Shown: positions 14,882 through 22,767, numbered from the stretch's first letter. The stretch: DNA of 64,000 nucleotides from an uncultured Anaeromusa sp. (GCF_963668665.1 NZ_OY764902.1:186001-250000), one strand, 5' to 3'. Program-made: numbers and translations. Notes: generated by a model from the letters alone, not told the origin.

Positions 14882-16402
14882 GTGGCCAGAGCATTGCGTT
14901 ATCAAATTTGGTCCCGTTATATCGGCATTATTATTTTAGCCTTGCTTTTAGCGTTTGCCGGTTCGTACATGCTGATTCGCCAGTACGTATTGGAACAGCG
15001 CACTGCGGATTTAGTGCGGAAGGGGACGCAACTGAGTCTCTTGGTGGCGGCTTCGCGTCAGCAAGAAGACGGCTACCGGGAACTGCGGCAGTTGGTAGAG
15101 GTATTGGATTCGTTTTTGGATGCCCGTATTTGGGTGGTGGATCGTCAGGGCGGAATTCTGGCTTTGTCTGGCGGGATGATGCCTCCGGCGGCAGGGGGAA
15201 CACATTTGAATCATGGCGATGCTATGCCCCATGGGCGTGGCATGATGCAGGGACAAGGACGCGGCATGATGATGCAAGGAGGAGCGCGACTGGCGGGACC
15301 ATTGCAGGAAGTGCTGCAGGGGCAAATTGTCAGGCGTACTTTTTTTCATGACTTCTATCAAGAGCAAATGCTTGTGGTTGCGGTACCGGTGCCTGGAGCT
15401 GAAGCAGGAAGTGTCGAAGGGGCGGTTGTATTGCATGTGCCGCTCCAAGGCGTGGAAGCGTGGCTGCAACGAGTGCGGTGGCATTTGGGGGTTGTCGCGG
15501 TTATTTGTCTGTTGGCCTCCTTGCTAGTCGGCCAGCGCTTAAGCCGCCAGATTGCGTGTCCATTGGAGAGCTTGCGTCAAGCGACGCAGCATATTGCTGG
15601 TGGCGAGTATCATCGCCGGGTACCTGTAGAAGGGCCGGCGGAATTGGCGGATGTGGCGCAAAGTTTTAATGCCATGGCGGCCAGCCTAGAGAAATCGGCG
15701 TTGGAAATGGAGAAGCAAGAAGGGCTGCGGCGGGATTTTGTGGCCAATGTATCTCATGAGCTGCGCACGCCATTAACCATTATCCGTGGCTACAACGAGG
15801 CGCTGGCAGACGGTACGGCAGCAGAGCAGCAACGGCAGCAATACCATGCCTTGATTCGTGACGAAGCGTTGCGTTTAGAGCGGCTGATTGCCGACTTGCT
15901 TGATATAAGCCGCTTGCGGGCTGGCGTCGTGGAAATGGAAAAGGAACGTATTTTGCTGCAAAGTCTGGTAGCTGGCGTGGTACAGTTGGTGGAGAAATTG
16001 GCCCAAGAAAAAGGGTTGCTGTTGGAAACAAACTTTTCCGAAGAACTCTTTGTGTACGGCGATGGGGATCGGTTAACGCAACTGTTGTTGATTCTTTTGG
16101 ATAATGCCTTGCGTCATACAGAACAGGGGGGCGTTCGCATTGAATCTGGCCGCGGCGCAGATGGGCGGGCTTTTTTGCGTATCAACGATACCGGACATGG
16201 CATTCCGGCAGAAGCGTTGCCTTATATTTGGGAACGCTTTTATAAGGTTGACAAGGCGCACAGCCGCGATGGCGGCGGCACGGGTCTGGGGCTGGCGGTA
16301 GCCAAAGAGATTATGAATTTGCATGGCATTGAGGTGGAAGCAGCCAGTATTGTAGGAGCAGGAACCTCCTTTATGCTGCGCTTTCCGCCGGATTTGATTT
16401 GA
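14882..16402 (+). CDS. Sensor histidine kinase with Met/His-rich extracytoplasmic insert
   Basis: Partner of the preceding regulator. TM1 is at about residues 13-31 and TM2 at about 200-217, enclosing an extracytoplasmic sensor domain. Inside it, residues 98-132 are rich in Met (8), His (3) and Gly, with groups such as GMMPP, HLNHGDAMPHG and GRGMMMQ, suggesting soft-metal (copper or silver) binding by inference. HAMP follows (about 219-270), then the HisKA phosphoacceptor H292 in FVANVSHELRTPL, and the ATPase with N box DNALRH, DTGHGIP and GGGTGLGLAV. GTG 14882 is preceded by AGGAG 7 bases away. Whether the insert senses metal is not known. Confidence 0.92.
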   Translation: MARALRYQIWSRYIGIIILALLLAFAGSYMLIRQYVLEQRTADLVRKGTQLSLLVAASRQQEDGYRELRQLVEVLDSFLDARIWVVDRQGGILALSGGMMPPAAGGTHLNHGDAMPHGRGMMQGQGRGMMMQGGARLAGPLQEVLQGQIVRRTFFHDFYQEQMLVVAVPVPGAEAGSVEGAVVLHVPLQGVEAWLQRVRWHLGVVAVICLLASLLVGQRLSRQIACPLESLRQATQHIAGGEYHRRVPVEGPAELADVAQSFNAMAASLEKSALEMEKQEGLRRDFVANVSHELRTPLTIIRGYNEALADGTAAEQQRQQYHALIRDEALRLERLIADLLDISRLRAGVVEMEKERILLQSLVAGVVQLVEKLAQEKGLLLETNFSEELFVYGDGDRLTQLLLILLDNALRHTEQGGVRIESGRGADGRAFLRINDTGHGIPAEALPYIWERFYKVDKAHSRDGGGTGLGLAVAKEIMNLHGIEVEAASIVGAGTSFMLRFPPDLI

Positions 16403-16429
16403 ATGTTGTATACTCAACGAAAAAATTTG

Positions 16430-16458
16430 TTGTTTCTATACAGCGAATTTGCGATAAT
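16430..16458 (+). promoter_or_regulatory. Promoter of tatA
   Basis: TTGTTT (16430-16435) and GATAAT (16453-16458) are spaced by 17 bases and lie 27 bases before the tatA ATG. Confidence 0.6.
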
Positions 16459-16484
16459 AGAAGCTGGAAGGGGAGGTATGGCCA

Positions 16485-16682
16485 ATGTTCAACATCGGGT
16501 TGCCGGAGCTTTTCGTCGTGCTGGTAATCGTACTGATTACTTTTGGACCTGCTAAGCTGCCGGATATTTCTCGAGCCTTGGGGAAAAGCGTTCGGGATTT
16601 TAAAGCCGCCTCGGATCAGGTGAAAGAGGAAGTGCGTCACACTGCTTCCCTGACAACGCCAATAGAAAAAGAAAAACTGTAA
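16485..16682 (+). CDS. tatA: Sec-independent (twin-arginine) translocase protein TatA
   Basis: TatA forms the pore-like assembly that exports folded, cofactor-bearing proteins. The 65 aa protein has an N-terminal helix (about 4-20), the FGPAKLPDISRALGKSVRDFK hinge and amphipathic helix (FGP motif near residue 21) and a short charged tail. TatA and TatB are related; the short length favours TatA. GGGAGG precedes ATG 16485. There is no tatC in this window. It is next to hydrogenase-related genes, whose small subunits are classic Tat substrates. Confidence 0.92.
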   Translation: MFNIGLPELFVVLVIVLITFGPAKLPDISRALGKSVRDFKAASDQVKEEVRHTASLTTPIEKEKL

Positions 16683-16695
16683 AATGGCAGGTAGA

Positions 16696-16736
16696 GGCCT
16701 ACTCTCCAAAGTTTCTTTGAGAGTTGGCCTTTTTTG
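16696..16736 (+). terminator. Terminator after tatA
   Basis: AGGCC-ACTCTC and GAGAGT-GGCCT form an imperfect stem (16696 to 16731), extended inside by CAAAG/CTTTG, followed by TTTTTT. It separates tatA from nirJ1, though read-through is possible. Confidence 0.75.
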
Positions 16737-16768
16737 CGTATAGCAGTTCAAGGAGGTTTCATTTTAGA

Positions 16769-17944
16769 ATGATTGGATGTACAAAATTATTATGTGGTAC
16801 GGCAACGGTGTCGGATATTGTTAAATACGGTCGCAAAACAGAGCAGCTGCCGCCGCAGATGCTGCAGTTTTCTTCGGATGCTACGCCGATTGTTGTTTGG
16901 AACAGCACAAACCGTTGCAATTTATCTTGTCAGCATTGCTATATTAATGCAGAAGACAAAGAATATGCCGGCGAATTTTCAACAGAGGAAGCCAAAGCCT
17001 TTATTGACGATCTGGCTTCCATGAAGGTGCCTGTGCTGCTTTTCTCCGGCGGAGAACCTTTGGTGCGCCAGGATTTGTTTGAATTGGGACCCTATGCCGC
17101 CTCCAAAGGTATTCGTCCGGTTATTTCGACGAATGGTACGCTGATCACGCCGGACATGGCTCGGCGCATCCATGAATCTGGCTTTCAATATGTAGGCATC
17201 AGCGTGGATGGCAATGAAGAAGTTCATGACAATTTCCGCGGCAAAAAGGGGGCTTTCCAGGAGACGATTCAGGGCATTCGCAATTCGCTGGCTGCGGGCA
17301 ATAAGACCGGTATTCGTTTTACCGTGAATCGCTTGAATTTCCACACCCTGCCGGATGTTCTGGATATTGTGGAACGCGAGGGAGTGCCGCGCTTTTGCAT
17401 GTACCACTTGGTGTATGCAGGCCGAGGCAAGGAAATGGCGGAACTCGATACCACGCCCGAACAGAAACGACAGACCATTGAACTATTGATGGAACGGACG
17501 ATGGATTTTCATAAGCGCGGCATTGAAGTGGAAATCTTGACGACTGATAATCATGCCGACGGTATTTATTTACTGCAGTACTTAGAAAAGCACCAGCCGG
17601 AGCGAGTAGACGAAGTGCTGCAACTGCTAGAAATGCATGGCGGCTGTTCAGCCGGTCAGAAAACTTCTAATGTGGACCCTCAGGGCAATGTGCATGCTTG
17701 TCAATTCTGGGGCCATAAGTCGCTGGGCAATGTGCGGGAGAAGAAATTCAGCGAGATCTGGCGGGACAGCCAGGACAAGTTCCTGTGTTCCATGCGCGAG
17801 AAGCACCTGCACTTGGAAGGCCGCTGCGGCGAGTGCCGTTACAAGATGTTTTGCGGCGGCTGCCGCATTCGGGCGGAAGCCGTGACAGGCGGTAACATTT
17901 GGGCGGAGGATCCGGCCTGTTATCTGACGGACTGGAAGGAGTGA
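16769..17944 (+). CDS. nirJ1: Radical SAM/SPASM protein NirJ1 (Ahb-type heme biosynthesis)
   Basis: The N-terminus MIGCTKLLCGTATVSDIVKYG is the typical NirJ1 opening. The radical SAM cluster motif CNLSCQHC is near residue 50, with LFSGGEPL and STNGTLI after it. The SPASM-type auxiliary cluster cysteines lie in GGCSAGQ, HACQFWG, GRCGECRYKMFCGGC and DPACYL. NirJ1/AhbC-type enzymes act on the siroheme-derived porphyrin in heme or heme d1 synthesis; the family name is a homology label, and no nitrite reductase gene is here. AGGAGGT lies 11 bases before ATG 16769. It is followed after 4 bases by nirJ2. Confidence 0.87.
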   Translation: MIGCTKLLCGTATVSDIVKYGRKTEQLPPQMLQFSSDATPIVVWNSTNRCNLSCQHCYINAEDKEYAGEFSTEEAKAFIDDLASMKVPVLLFSGGEPLVRQDLFELGPYAASKGIRPVISTNGTLITPDMARRIHESGFQYVGISVDGNEEVHDNFRGKKGAFQETIQGIRNSLAAGNKTGIRFTVNRLNFHTLPDVLDIVEREGVPRFCMYHLVYAGRGKEMAELDTTPEQKRQTIELLMERTMDFHKRGIEVEILTTDNHADGIYLLQYLEKHQPERVDEVLQLLEMHGGCSAGQKTSNVDPQGNVHACQFWGHKSLGNVREKKFSEIWRDSQDKFLCSMREKHLHLEGRCGECRYKMFCGGCRIRAEAVTGGNIWAEDPACYLTDWKE

Positions 17945-17948
17945 TCCT

Positions 17949-18932
17949 ATGATCATTTCATGGAATACGACCCAAGAATGCAACATTCGTTGCGTCCATT
18001 GTTACCGGGACGCCGGCTCTAAGCATGCGGAAGAGCTGGATACAACAGAAGGAAAAAAGCTTATTGAGCAAATTGCCAAGGCTGGTTTTAAAATTTTGAT
18101 TCTTAGCGGCGGCGAACCGTTGATGCGTGCCGATATTTATGAGCTTATCCGCCACGCCAAAGAGCAGGGCCTGCGCCCGGTTCTGGGAACGAACGGCATT
18201 TTGATTACGCCGGAAGTGGCGGTGAAGCTCAAAGAGGCTGGTTTGGCCCGAGCCGGGATTAGCTTAGATAGTGTTGATGCTGGAAGGCATGACGAATTTC
18301 GCAAATGGCCTGGCGCTTGGCAAGGGGCGGTTGACGGCATGGCTGCCTGCCGCGCTGCAGGCTTGCCGTTTCAAATTCATACTACCGCTATGAATTGGAA
18401 TGAACCGGAAATTACGGAGCTTACCGATTTCGCGGTAAGCGCAGGAGCTGCGGGACATCACATTTTCTTCCTGGTGCCTGTGGGGCGTGGCAAGGATATT
18501 GAAGACACATCCTTGCATACGGAACAATATGAGTCGCTTCTGGGACGGATCTTGGACAAACAGCAGCAGGTGGAGATTGAGTTAAAGCCGACTTGCGCTC
18601 CCCAGTTTATGCGCATTGCCAAAGAACGGGGCATGAAGATGCGCTTTACGAAAGGCTGTTTGGCGGGTACGGCTTATTGCGTCATTATCCCCAACGGCGA
18701 TGTACATCCGTGTCCGTACTTGCCGATGAAAGTGGGCAATGTGCGTCAGACTCCGTTTGATGAAATGTGGGCTAAAAGCGAAATCTTTCAAGATTTACGC
18801 CATCAGCCGCTAAAAGGAGCTTGCGGGCGCTGTGGTTATGACGACATCTGCGGCGGCTGCCGTGCTAGAGCCTATTACTATTCCGACGGTGACTATCTGG
18901 CGGAAGAACCTTGGTGCGCCTGCGGGAGATAA
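17949..18932 (+). CDS. nirJ2: Radical SAM/SPASM protein NirJ2 (Ahb-type heme biosynthesis)
   Basis: The 327 aa product begins directly with the radical SAM core: SWNTTQECNIRCVHCYRDAG, cluster cysteines CNIRCVHC at about residues 11-18, then ILSGGEPLMR and GTNGILIT. The C-terminal SPASM-like region contains KGCLAGTAYC, HPCPYLPMKVGNV and GACGRCGYDDICGGCRARAY. It is the usual partner of NirJ1; AhbD, which oxidatively decarboxylates Fe-coproporphyrin to heme b, is a close relative. AAGGAGTGA overlaps the nirJ1 stop. The b-type cytochrome encoded next is a likely client for the heme (inference). Confidence 0.87.
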   Translation: MIISWNTTQECNIRCVHCYRDAGSKHAEELDTTEGKKLIEQIAKAGFKILILSGGEPLMRADIYELIRHAKEQGLRPVLGTNGILITPEVAVKLKEAGLARAGISLDSVDAGRHDEFRKWPGAWQGAVDGMAACRAAGLPFQIHTTAMNWNEPEITELTDFAVSAGAAGHHIFFLVPVGRGKDIEDTSLHTEQYESLLGRILDKQQQVEIELKPTCAPQFMRIAKERGMKMRFTKGCLAGTAYCVIIPNGDVHPCPYLPMKVGNVRQTPFDEMWAKSEIFQDLRHQPLKGACGRCGYDDICGGCRARAYYYSDGDYLAEEPWCACGR

Positions 18933-18965
18933 AACAGCAAGTGGATGATGAGAGGGGGATGTGCC

Positions 18966-19673
18966 ATGACACCCATGACGCATGGAACGATGAAGCCTTA
19001 TTATCTGTTCAGTCCTTTTTTGCGGTTTTTTCACTGGATTATGGTGTTGGCGATTTTGGTGCTCTTTGTGACAGGGCTTTACATTGGCGACCCTGGTTAT
19101 GTGGGAACCCAAGGCATTGAGCCGACTTTTGCCGTAGCGACCTGGTTTTCTATGGAAACCATTCGCTTCATCCATTTTGCTTCAGCATTTTTATTTATGG
19201 GCAGCTTTGTTTTTCGTGTTTATGGTTTCGCCATCAACAAAGGGGACCGGTTATTTCCGCGTCCCTGGAAGTTGGAGTATTGGCTGGGCATGTTGGACGT
19301 AGGGCTGCATTATTTGCTTCTCTCGCCGCATCACCGGCCTTACTTGCGCAACCACATGGCGAGGGCTGGTTATGCGACTGCCTATTTGATGATTTTTATT
19401 GAAATTGTCACAGGGCTGGCCATGTATTTTATGATTCACCCCAATGGTTGGGGCGCATTCTTGTTTGGTCCCTTTGTATACTGGCTGGGTGGAGAGTATT
19501 GGCTGCACTTGCTGCATCATTATGCCGCTTGGGCGATTATGCTGTTTTCCATTGTCCATGTGTACATGGCGGTCCGGGCCGATATTATTGAAGGCGGCGG
19601 CGAAATTTCAAGCATGATTTCCGGTGTTAAGTACTTCCACGAGGATCCTGATGATTTGGGGGATATCCGCTAA
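18966..19673 (+). CDS. [NiFe]-hydrogenase b-type cytochrome subunit
   Basis: The HyaC/HupC-type membrane cytochrome passes electrons from an uptake hydrogenase to the quinone pool. The 235 aa protein has about four membrane helices, with histidines in FHWIMVLAIL, IRFIHFASAFLFMG, LLHHYAAWAIMLFSIVHVYMAV and an N-terminal SPFLRFFHW block, the family's heme-ligand helices. The end VKYFHEDPDDLGDIR is also family-typical. ATG 18966 follows AGGGGGA; an earlier ATG in frame is upstream of the site. The large and small hydrogenase subunits, which usually precede it, are not in the window. Confidence 0.9.
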   Translation: MTPMTHGTMKPYYLFSPFLRFFHWIMVLAILVLFVTGLYIGDPGYVGTQGIEPTFAVATWFSMETIRFIHFASAFLFMGSFVFRVYGFAINKGDRLFPRPWKLEYWLGMLDVGLHYLLLSPHHRPYLRNHMARAGYATAYLMIFIEIVTGLAMYFMIHPNGWGAFLFGPFVYWLGGEYWLHLLHHYAAWAIMLFSIVHVYMAVRADIIEGGGEISSMISGVKYFHEDPDDLGDIR

Positions 19674-19674
19674 G

Positions 19675-20163
19675 ATGAACGTTGCGGAGATAACGGTTTT
19701 AGGGGTTGGCAACATTTTGCTCGGCGACGAGGGCGCTGGCGTACGTGCGGTGGAACAACTCCAGTTACAAGGAGAACTGTCGGATTCCGTGCAGCTTCTT
19801 GACGGCGGTACGCTGGGTATGGAGTTGCTGCGCTTTTTAAAAGGAACGAAGCGCCTGCTGTTGCTGGATGCTGTCCAAGGCGACCAGGAGCCGGGAACAT
19901 TGTATTGTTTACGGAACTCTGAGTTAGAGGCTCATCTTAGCGGCGCCGTGTCTGTGCACGATCTGGGTCTCAAGGACGTGTTGGCGGTGCTGAAACTGCT
20001 GGAGGCGCCAGTGAAAGAAGTCGTTCTTCTCGGCCTGCAGCCGCAAACGCTGGCTGTGGGCATGGAATTATCGGCGCCTGTGGCGGCGGCGCTGCCGAAC
20101 TTGGTGCAAGCGGCCTGTGTTCAAGTAAAGCAGTGGCAAACGGAGGTGGCGTTGCATGGCTGA
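19675..20163 (+). CDS. Hydrogenase maturation protease (HyaD/HybD family)
   Basis: These endopeptidases cut the C-terminal tail of the [NiFe] hydrogenase large subunit after nickel insertion. The 162 aa protein shows LGVGNILLGDEGAGVRAVE with the metal-binding Glu (DEG), LLDGGTLGMELL with the second acidic residue, LLLLDAVQGDQEPGTL, and the metal-ligand histidine in VSVHDLGLKDVL. ATG 19675 overlaps nothing and follows the cytochrome stop by one base. The GGGGGAT in the cytochrome end is the likely ribosome site. The enzyme's target must be encoded elsewhere. Confidence 0.92.
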   Translation: MNVAEITVLGVGNILLGDEGAGVRAVEQLQLQGELSDSVQLLDGGTLGMELLRFLKGTKRLLLLDAVQGDQEPGTLYCLRNSELEAHLSGAVSVHDLGLKDVLAVLKLLEAPVKEVVLLGLQPQTLAVGMELSAPVAAALPNLVQAACVQVKQWQTEVALHG

Positions 20164-20554
20164 GACGGATCAAACGGCCTTGGCTCCGCTGGCGAAAGCA
20201 GTGCTGGAGGAAGTGCGCCAAGCCTATGCCGCTTTAGAAGAACACGGACGGGGGCATACGTTGTTTTTGGATAAACTTCCCTTAACACCAGAAGAACGTC
20301 AAACCATCTTGGACTTTCTGGGGCAGGGGAAGGTGTCCATTAAAATAGAGGATGCTTTAGAACCGGCACAGTGGCGAGAAACGGCTTTTAGCGGTATTTG
20401 GCATGGCGTATATTGCAATTTACAAGATACGCCTGTATTGGAGACAATAGAGATTGCTTGGTATCCGGAGCTTGCCGCCGCGCAGCGGGAGGATGTGGCT
20501 AAGGATGTCCAGCGGCTTAATACATGGTTGAATGAGCAAGGATCACCGACGTAA
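20156..20554 (+). CDS. Hydrogenase expression/formation protein, HupH/HyaF-like
   Basis: The 132 aa product resembles the C-terminal domain of HupH/HyaF proteins: LLFLDKLPLTPEER-type opening (here HTLFLDKLPLTPEERQTILDFLGQGKVSI), then SGIWHGVYCNLQDTPVLETIEIAWYPELA and a terminal helix with DVQRLNTWL. Family members are thought to help [NiFe] hydrogenase small-subunit maturation. It overlaps the protease gene by 8 bases, with GGAGGTGG upstream. A 13-bp hairpin spans its stop codon. It is shorter than full-length HyaF, having only the C-terminal type domain. Confidence 0.8.
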   Translation: MAETDQTALAPLAKAVLEEVRQAYAALEEHGRGHTLFLDKLPLTPEERQTILDFLGQGKVSIKIEDALEPAQWRETAFSGIWHGVYCNLQDTPVLETIEIAWYPELAAAQREDVAKDVQRLNTWLNEQGSPT

Positions 20555-20570
20555 CAGCGGTGATCCTTGC
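20536..20570 (+). terminator. Hairpin spanning the hupH stop codon, possible weak terminator
   Basis: GCAAGGATCACCG (20536-20548) and CGGTGATCCTTGC (20558-20570) form a perfect 13-bp stem with a 9-base loop. No T-run follows (CTTGCAAAGG), and the next ribosome site begins 6 bases later. It may be an attenuator or RNA-stabilising structure rather than a terminator. Confidence 0.5.
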
Positions 20571-20591
20571 CTTGCAAAGGAGGCGCGGCAG

Positions 20592-20966
20592 ATGTTGCGA
20601 GGAGTGCGTGGCGCCACTACGGTGGAAGCTAATACTAAAGAAGAAATTTTTGAAGCGGTGCTGCAATTGCTGGACGCTTTAACAGAGGCTAATGGTTGGC
20701 AAGAAGAAGAGCTGGGCGCTGTTATTTTCAGCTCTACCCCAGAGGTCAATGCTGCATTTCCGGCGGCTGCGGCGCGGCGTTTTGGCTGGAATGATGTGGC
20801 GCTTTTTGGAGCTCAAGAAATTGAGGCCGAAGACGGCGTGCCCCAATGCATCCGTGTTCTGGTATTGTGGAATACCGACAAGGCGATGAAGGAACTGCGT
20901 CATGTGTATTTGCGCAGAGCCGTTGCCTTACGGCAAGATCGCAAGGCGGAGGCGAAAGAGCAATGA
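20592..20966 (+). CDS. aroH: Chorismate mutase, AroH class
   Basis: AroH converts chorismate to prephenate for phenylalanine and tyrosine synthesis. The 124 aa protein shows the class signature VRGATTVEANT with the active-site Arg near the start, VIFSSTPEVNAAFPAAAAR in the middle, and CIRVLVLWNTD with the second active-site Arg; RHVYLRRAV follows. It is like the monomer-sized Bacillus enzyme. AAAGGAGG lies 8 bases before ATG 20592; earlier in-frame codons lie inside the hairpin. Its stop overlaps the start of the next gene (ATGA). Confidence 0.94.
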   Translation: MLRGVRGATTVEANTKEEIFEAVLQLLDALTEANGWQEEELGAVIFSSTPEVNAAFPAAAARRFGWNDVALFGAQEIEAEDGVPQCIRVLVLWNTDKAMKELRHVYLRRAVALRQDRKAEAKEQ

Positions 20967-21901
20967 TTTCCATTGTAGTTCCTGTTTTCAATGAAGAAGA
21001 AAACATGGAAGCTTTTTATCAGGCGATATGCTCGGTTATGGAGAAATTGCCCCATTCTTTTGAGTTGATTTTTGTTGATGACGGCTCGAAAGATGCTACG
21101 CCAATGGTTATTGACCGTTTATCGCAGAAAGATTCTCGCGTGCGAGGTTTGATTTTAGCACGTAATTTTGGACATCAGATAGCTTTGAGCTGCGGCTTGG
21201 ATCATGCAGAGGGAGATGCCGTCGTTACGATGGATGGAGACTTGCAGCATCCTCCGGAATTGCTGCCGCAGTTGATTGAACAATGGCAGAACGGGTACGA
21301 GGTAGTGCAGACCATTCGTCTGACGACGGAAGGCGTTTCTTGGGTCAAGAAAATGACATCCTCTTGCTTTTACCGTTTGATGAATGTGGTTTCCAAGGTG
21401 CGCGTACGCGAAGGGGGCTCCGACTTTCGTTTGTTGGATCGCAAAGTAGTGCAAACTTTTCGGCGCTTTCCGGAACGGGCTCGGTTTATTCGCGGCATGA
21501 TGGGCGCTATTGGCTATCGGCAGACGACGTTGGATTTTGTGGCGCCGCCCCGCTATGCAGGGGTTTCTAAGTTTTCGCCAGGGAAAATGCTGCATTTTGC
21601 CTTAGATGGCATTACCGCTTATTCGAAGCTGCCTTTGCGTATTGCGTTTTATGCCGGCTTGGTTTTTGGCGTAGTTAGCTTTGCTTTGGCGCTGCATGTT
21701 GTTTATATTAAATTTTTGACGGACGAGGCTGTACCTGGTTGGGCCACTATTGCCGCCAGCATTTCTCTTTTGAGCGGCGTACAGCTGATGGGGCTAGGTA
21801 TTATCGGCGAATATGTGGGACGTATTTTTGAAGAAGTAAAGCAACGTCCGCTTTATTGGCTGCGCCAAGAAATAGGACAGGGTGGCAAAGAACAACAGTA
21901 A
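20963..21901 (+). CDS. GtrB/DPM1-type family 2 glycosyltransferase, membrane anchored
   Basis: The 312 aa protein has a GT-A catalytic domain (residues about 1-225): ISIVVPVFNEEENM, IFVDDGSKDAT, and the DXD-type TMDGDLQHPPELLP. Two membrane helices follow near 230-255 and 265-290. The end GEYVGRIFEEVKQRPLYWL is typical of polyprenyl-phosphate glycosyltransferases such as GtrB, YfdH and CsbB, which load a sugar onto undecaprenyl phosphate. The sugar is unknown. GGAGG in the end of aroH serves ATG 20963, and the overlap indicates coupling. No flippase or GtrA gene follows. Confidence 0.88.
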   Translation: MISIVVPVFNEEENMEAFYQAICSVMEKLPHSFELIFVDDGSKDATPMVIDRLSQKDSRVRGLILARNFGHQIALSCGLDHAEGDAVVTMDGDLQHPPELLPQLIEQWQNGYEVVQTIRLTTEGVSWVKKMTSSCFYRLMNVVSKVRVREGGSDFRLLDRKVVQTFRRFPERARFIRGMMGAIGYRQTTLDFVAPPRYAGVSKFSPGKMLHFALDGITAYSKLPLRIAFYAGLVFGVVSFALALHVVYIKFLTDEAVPGWATIAASISLLSGVQLMGLGIIGEYVGRIFEEVKQRPLYWLRQEIGQGGKEQQ

Positions 21902-21972
21902 AGAAAGTTAAAAAAGAATACTAGGCAGGATTTTTCCATCGAATAGCGAATTGTCCTTAAAGTGAGCTAAAT

Positions 21973-22084
21973 AAAGCCGAATCCGGCTCTGGAGCGGGGG
22001 AACCACAGTATAGTAGGGGTGAAGCGCGAAGTCGCTCGCGTAGGGTTGCTCGACCCGAACCCGTCAGCTAACCTCGTAGGCTGT
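21973..22084 (+). promoter_or_regulatory. c-di-AMP (ydaO-yuaA) riboswitch
   Basis: The leader contains the family blocks AGCCGAATCCGG, GCGGGGGAACC, AGTAGGGGTGAAGC and ACCCGAACCCGTCAGCTAACCTCGTAGGCT in the canonical order. The ends pair as AGCC (21975-21978) with GGCT (22079-22082). The known ligand is c-di-AMP, and wall-lytic enzymes are common targets; an NlpC/P60 hydrolase follows. Only 14 bases separate the aptamer end from the ATG, so there is no room for a terminator; control is likely at translation (inference). Confidence 0.93.
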
Positions 22085-22098
22085 AGAGAGGTGACAGA

Positions 22099-22767
22099 AT
22101 GGGGCAATTGAAAAGATTTTTTGTTTTAGGTATGGTTTGCTTTTTGCTCAGCGCACCTGGGGTGGCAGATGCTTCTTCCATTCGCGAAGGAGATATTGGC
22201 GATGATGTGACAGCCATTCAGCAACGTTTGCAGGAACTTGGTTTTGGAAATAGTTCAGCTGACGGTGACTTTGGCTCGGCAACAAGAGCCGCTGTCATGG
22301 CCTTTCAAAAGGCTAATGGCTTGGAAGCCGATGGAATCGTCGGTTCCGGTACCTATCGGGCGTTAATGGGCAGAGACATTCCCGTAAGTCGTAGTGACAT
22401 GGGAACGAGCATGACAAGGCGGATTATTCAAAGCGCTATGTCATTCCGTGGAGTTCCTTACGTTTTCGGCGGAACCACTCCCTATGGATTTGACTGCTCG
22501 GGCTTTACGCGTTACGTTTTTGCAAATGCCGGCATTTTCTTGCCGCGCATGGCAGATGAACAATATGATGCAGGATATTCGGTTTCGAATCCGCAACCCG
22601 GTGACCTTGTCTTTTTCACAACCTATACTTCCGGTGTATCTCATGTGGGCATCTACATAGGCGATGATCGCTTTATTAGCGCGACATCCAGCCGCGGCGT
22701 TCGCGTAGACAGCTTGTATGACGGGTATTGGGGAGCGCGTTATTTAGGCGCTAAACGGGTAATGTGA
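22099..22767 (+). CDS. Secreted NlpC/P60 peptidoglycan endopeptidase with PG-binding domain
   Basis: A signal peptide (about residues 1-26, cut near ADA-SS) is followed by a PG_binding_1 domain (about 31-92: GDIGDDVTAIQQRLQELGF, DGDFGSATRAAVMAFQKANGL) and an NlpC/P60 catalytic domain (about 105-222). The catalytic cysteine is C133 in FDCSGF and the histidine H182 in SHVGIYIG. The third polar residue normally near ISATSS is a serine in place of the common His; I have seen similar sequences in the family. AGAGGTGA precedes ATG 22099. Expression should fall or rise with c-di-AMP through the leader riboswitch. Confidence 0.93.
   Translation: MGQLKRFFVLGMVCFLLSAPGVADASSIREGDIGDDVTAIQQRLQELGFGNSSADGDFGSATRAAVMAFQKANGLEADGIVGSGTYRALMGRDIPVSRSDMGTSMTRRIIQSAMSFRGVPYVFGGTTPYGFDCSGFTRYVFANAGIFLPRMADEQYDAGYSVSNPQPGDLVFFTTYTSGVSHVGIYIGDDRFISATSSRGVRVDSLYDGYWGARYLGAKRVM

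Noticed and set aside
16724..16768. Upstream start for nirJ1 at 16724
   Set aside because: That part lies in the tatA terminator; the conserved NirJ1 opening begins at ATG 16769 after AGGAGGT.
22448..22660. Second coding frame inside the NlpC/P60 gene
   Set aside because: It overlaps a full catalytic domain in another frame and lacks its own start signals.
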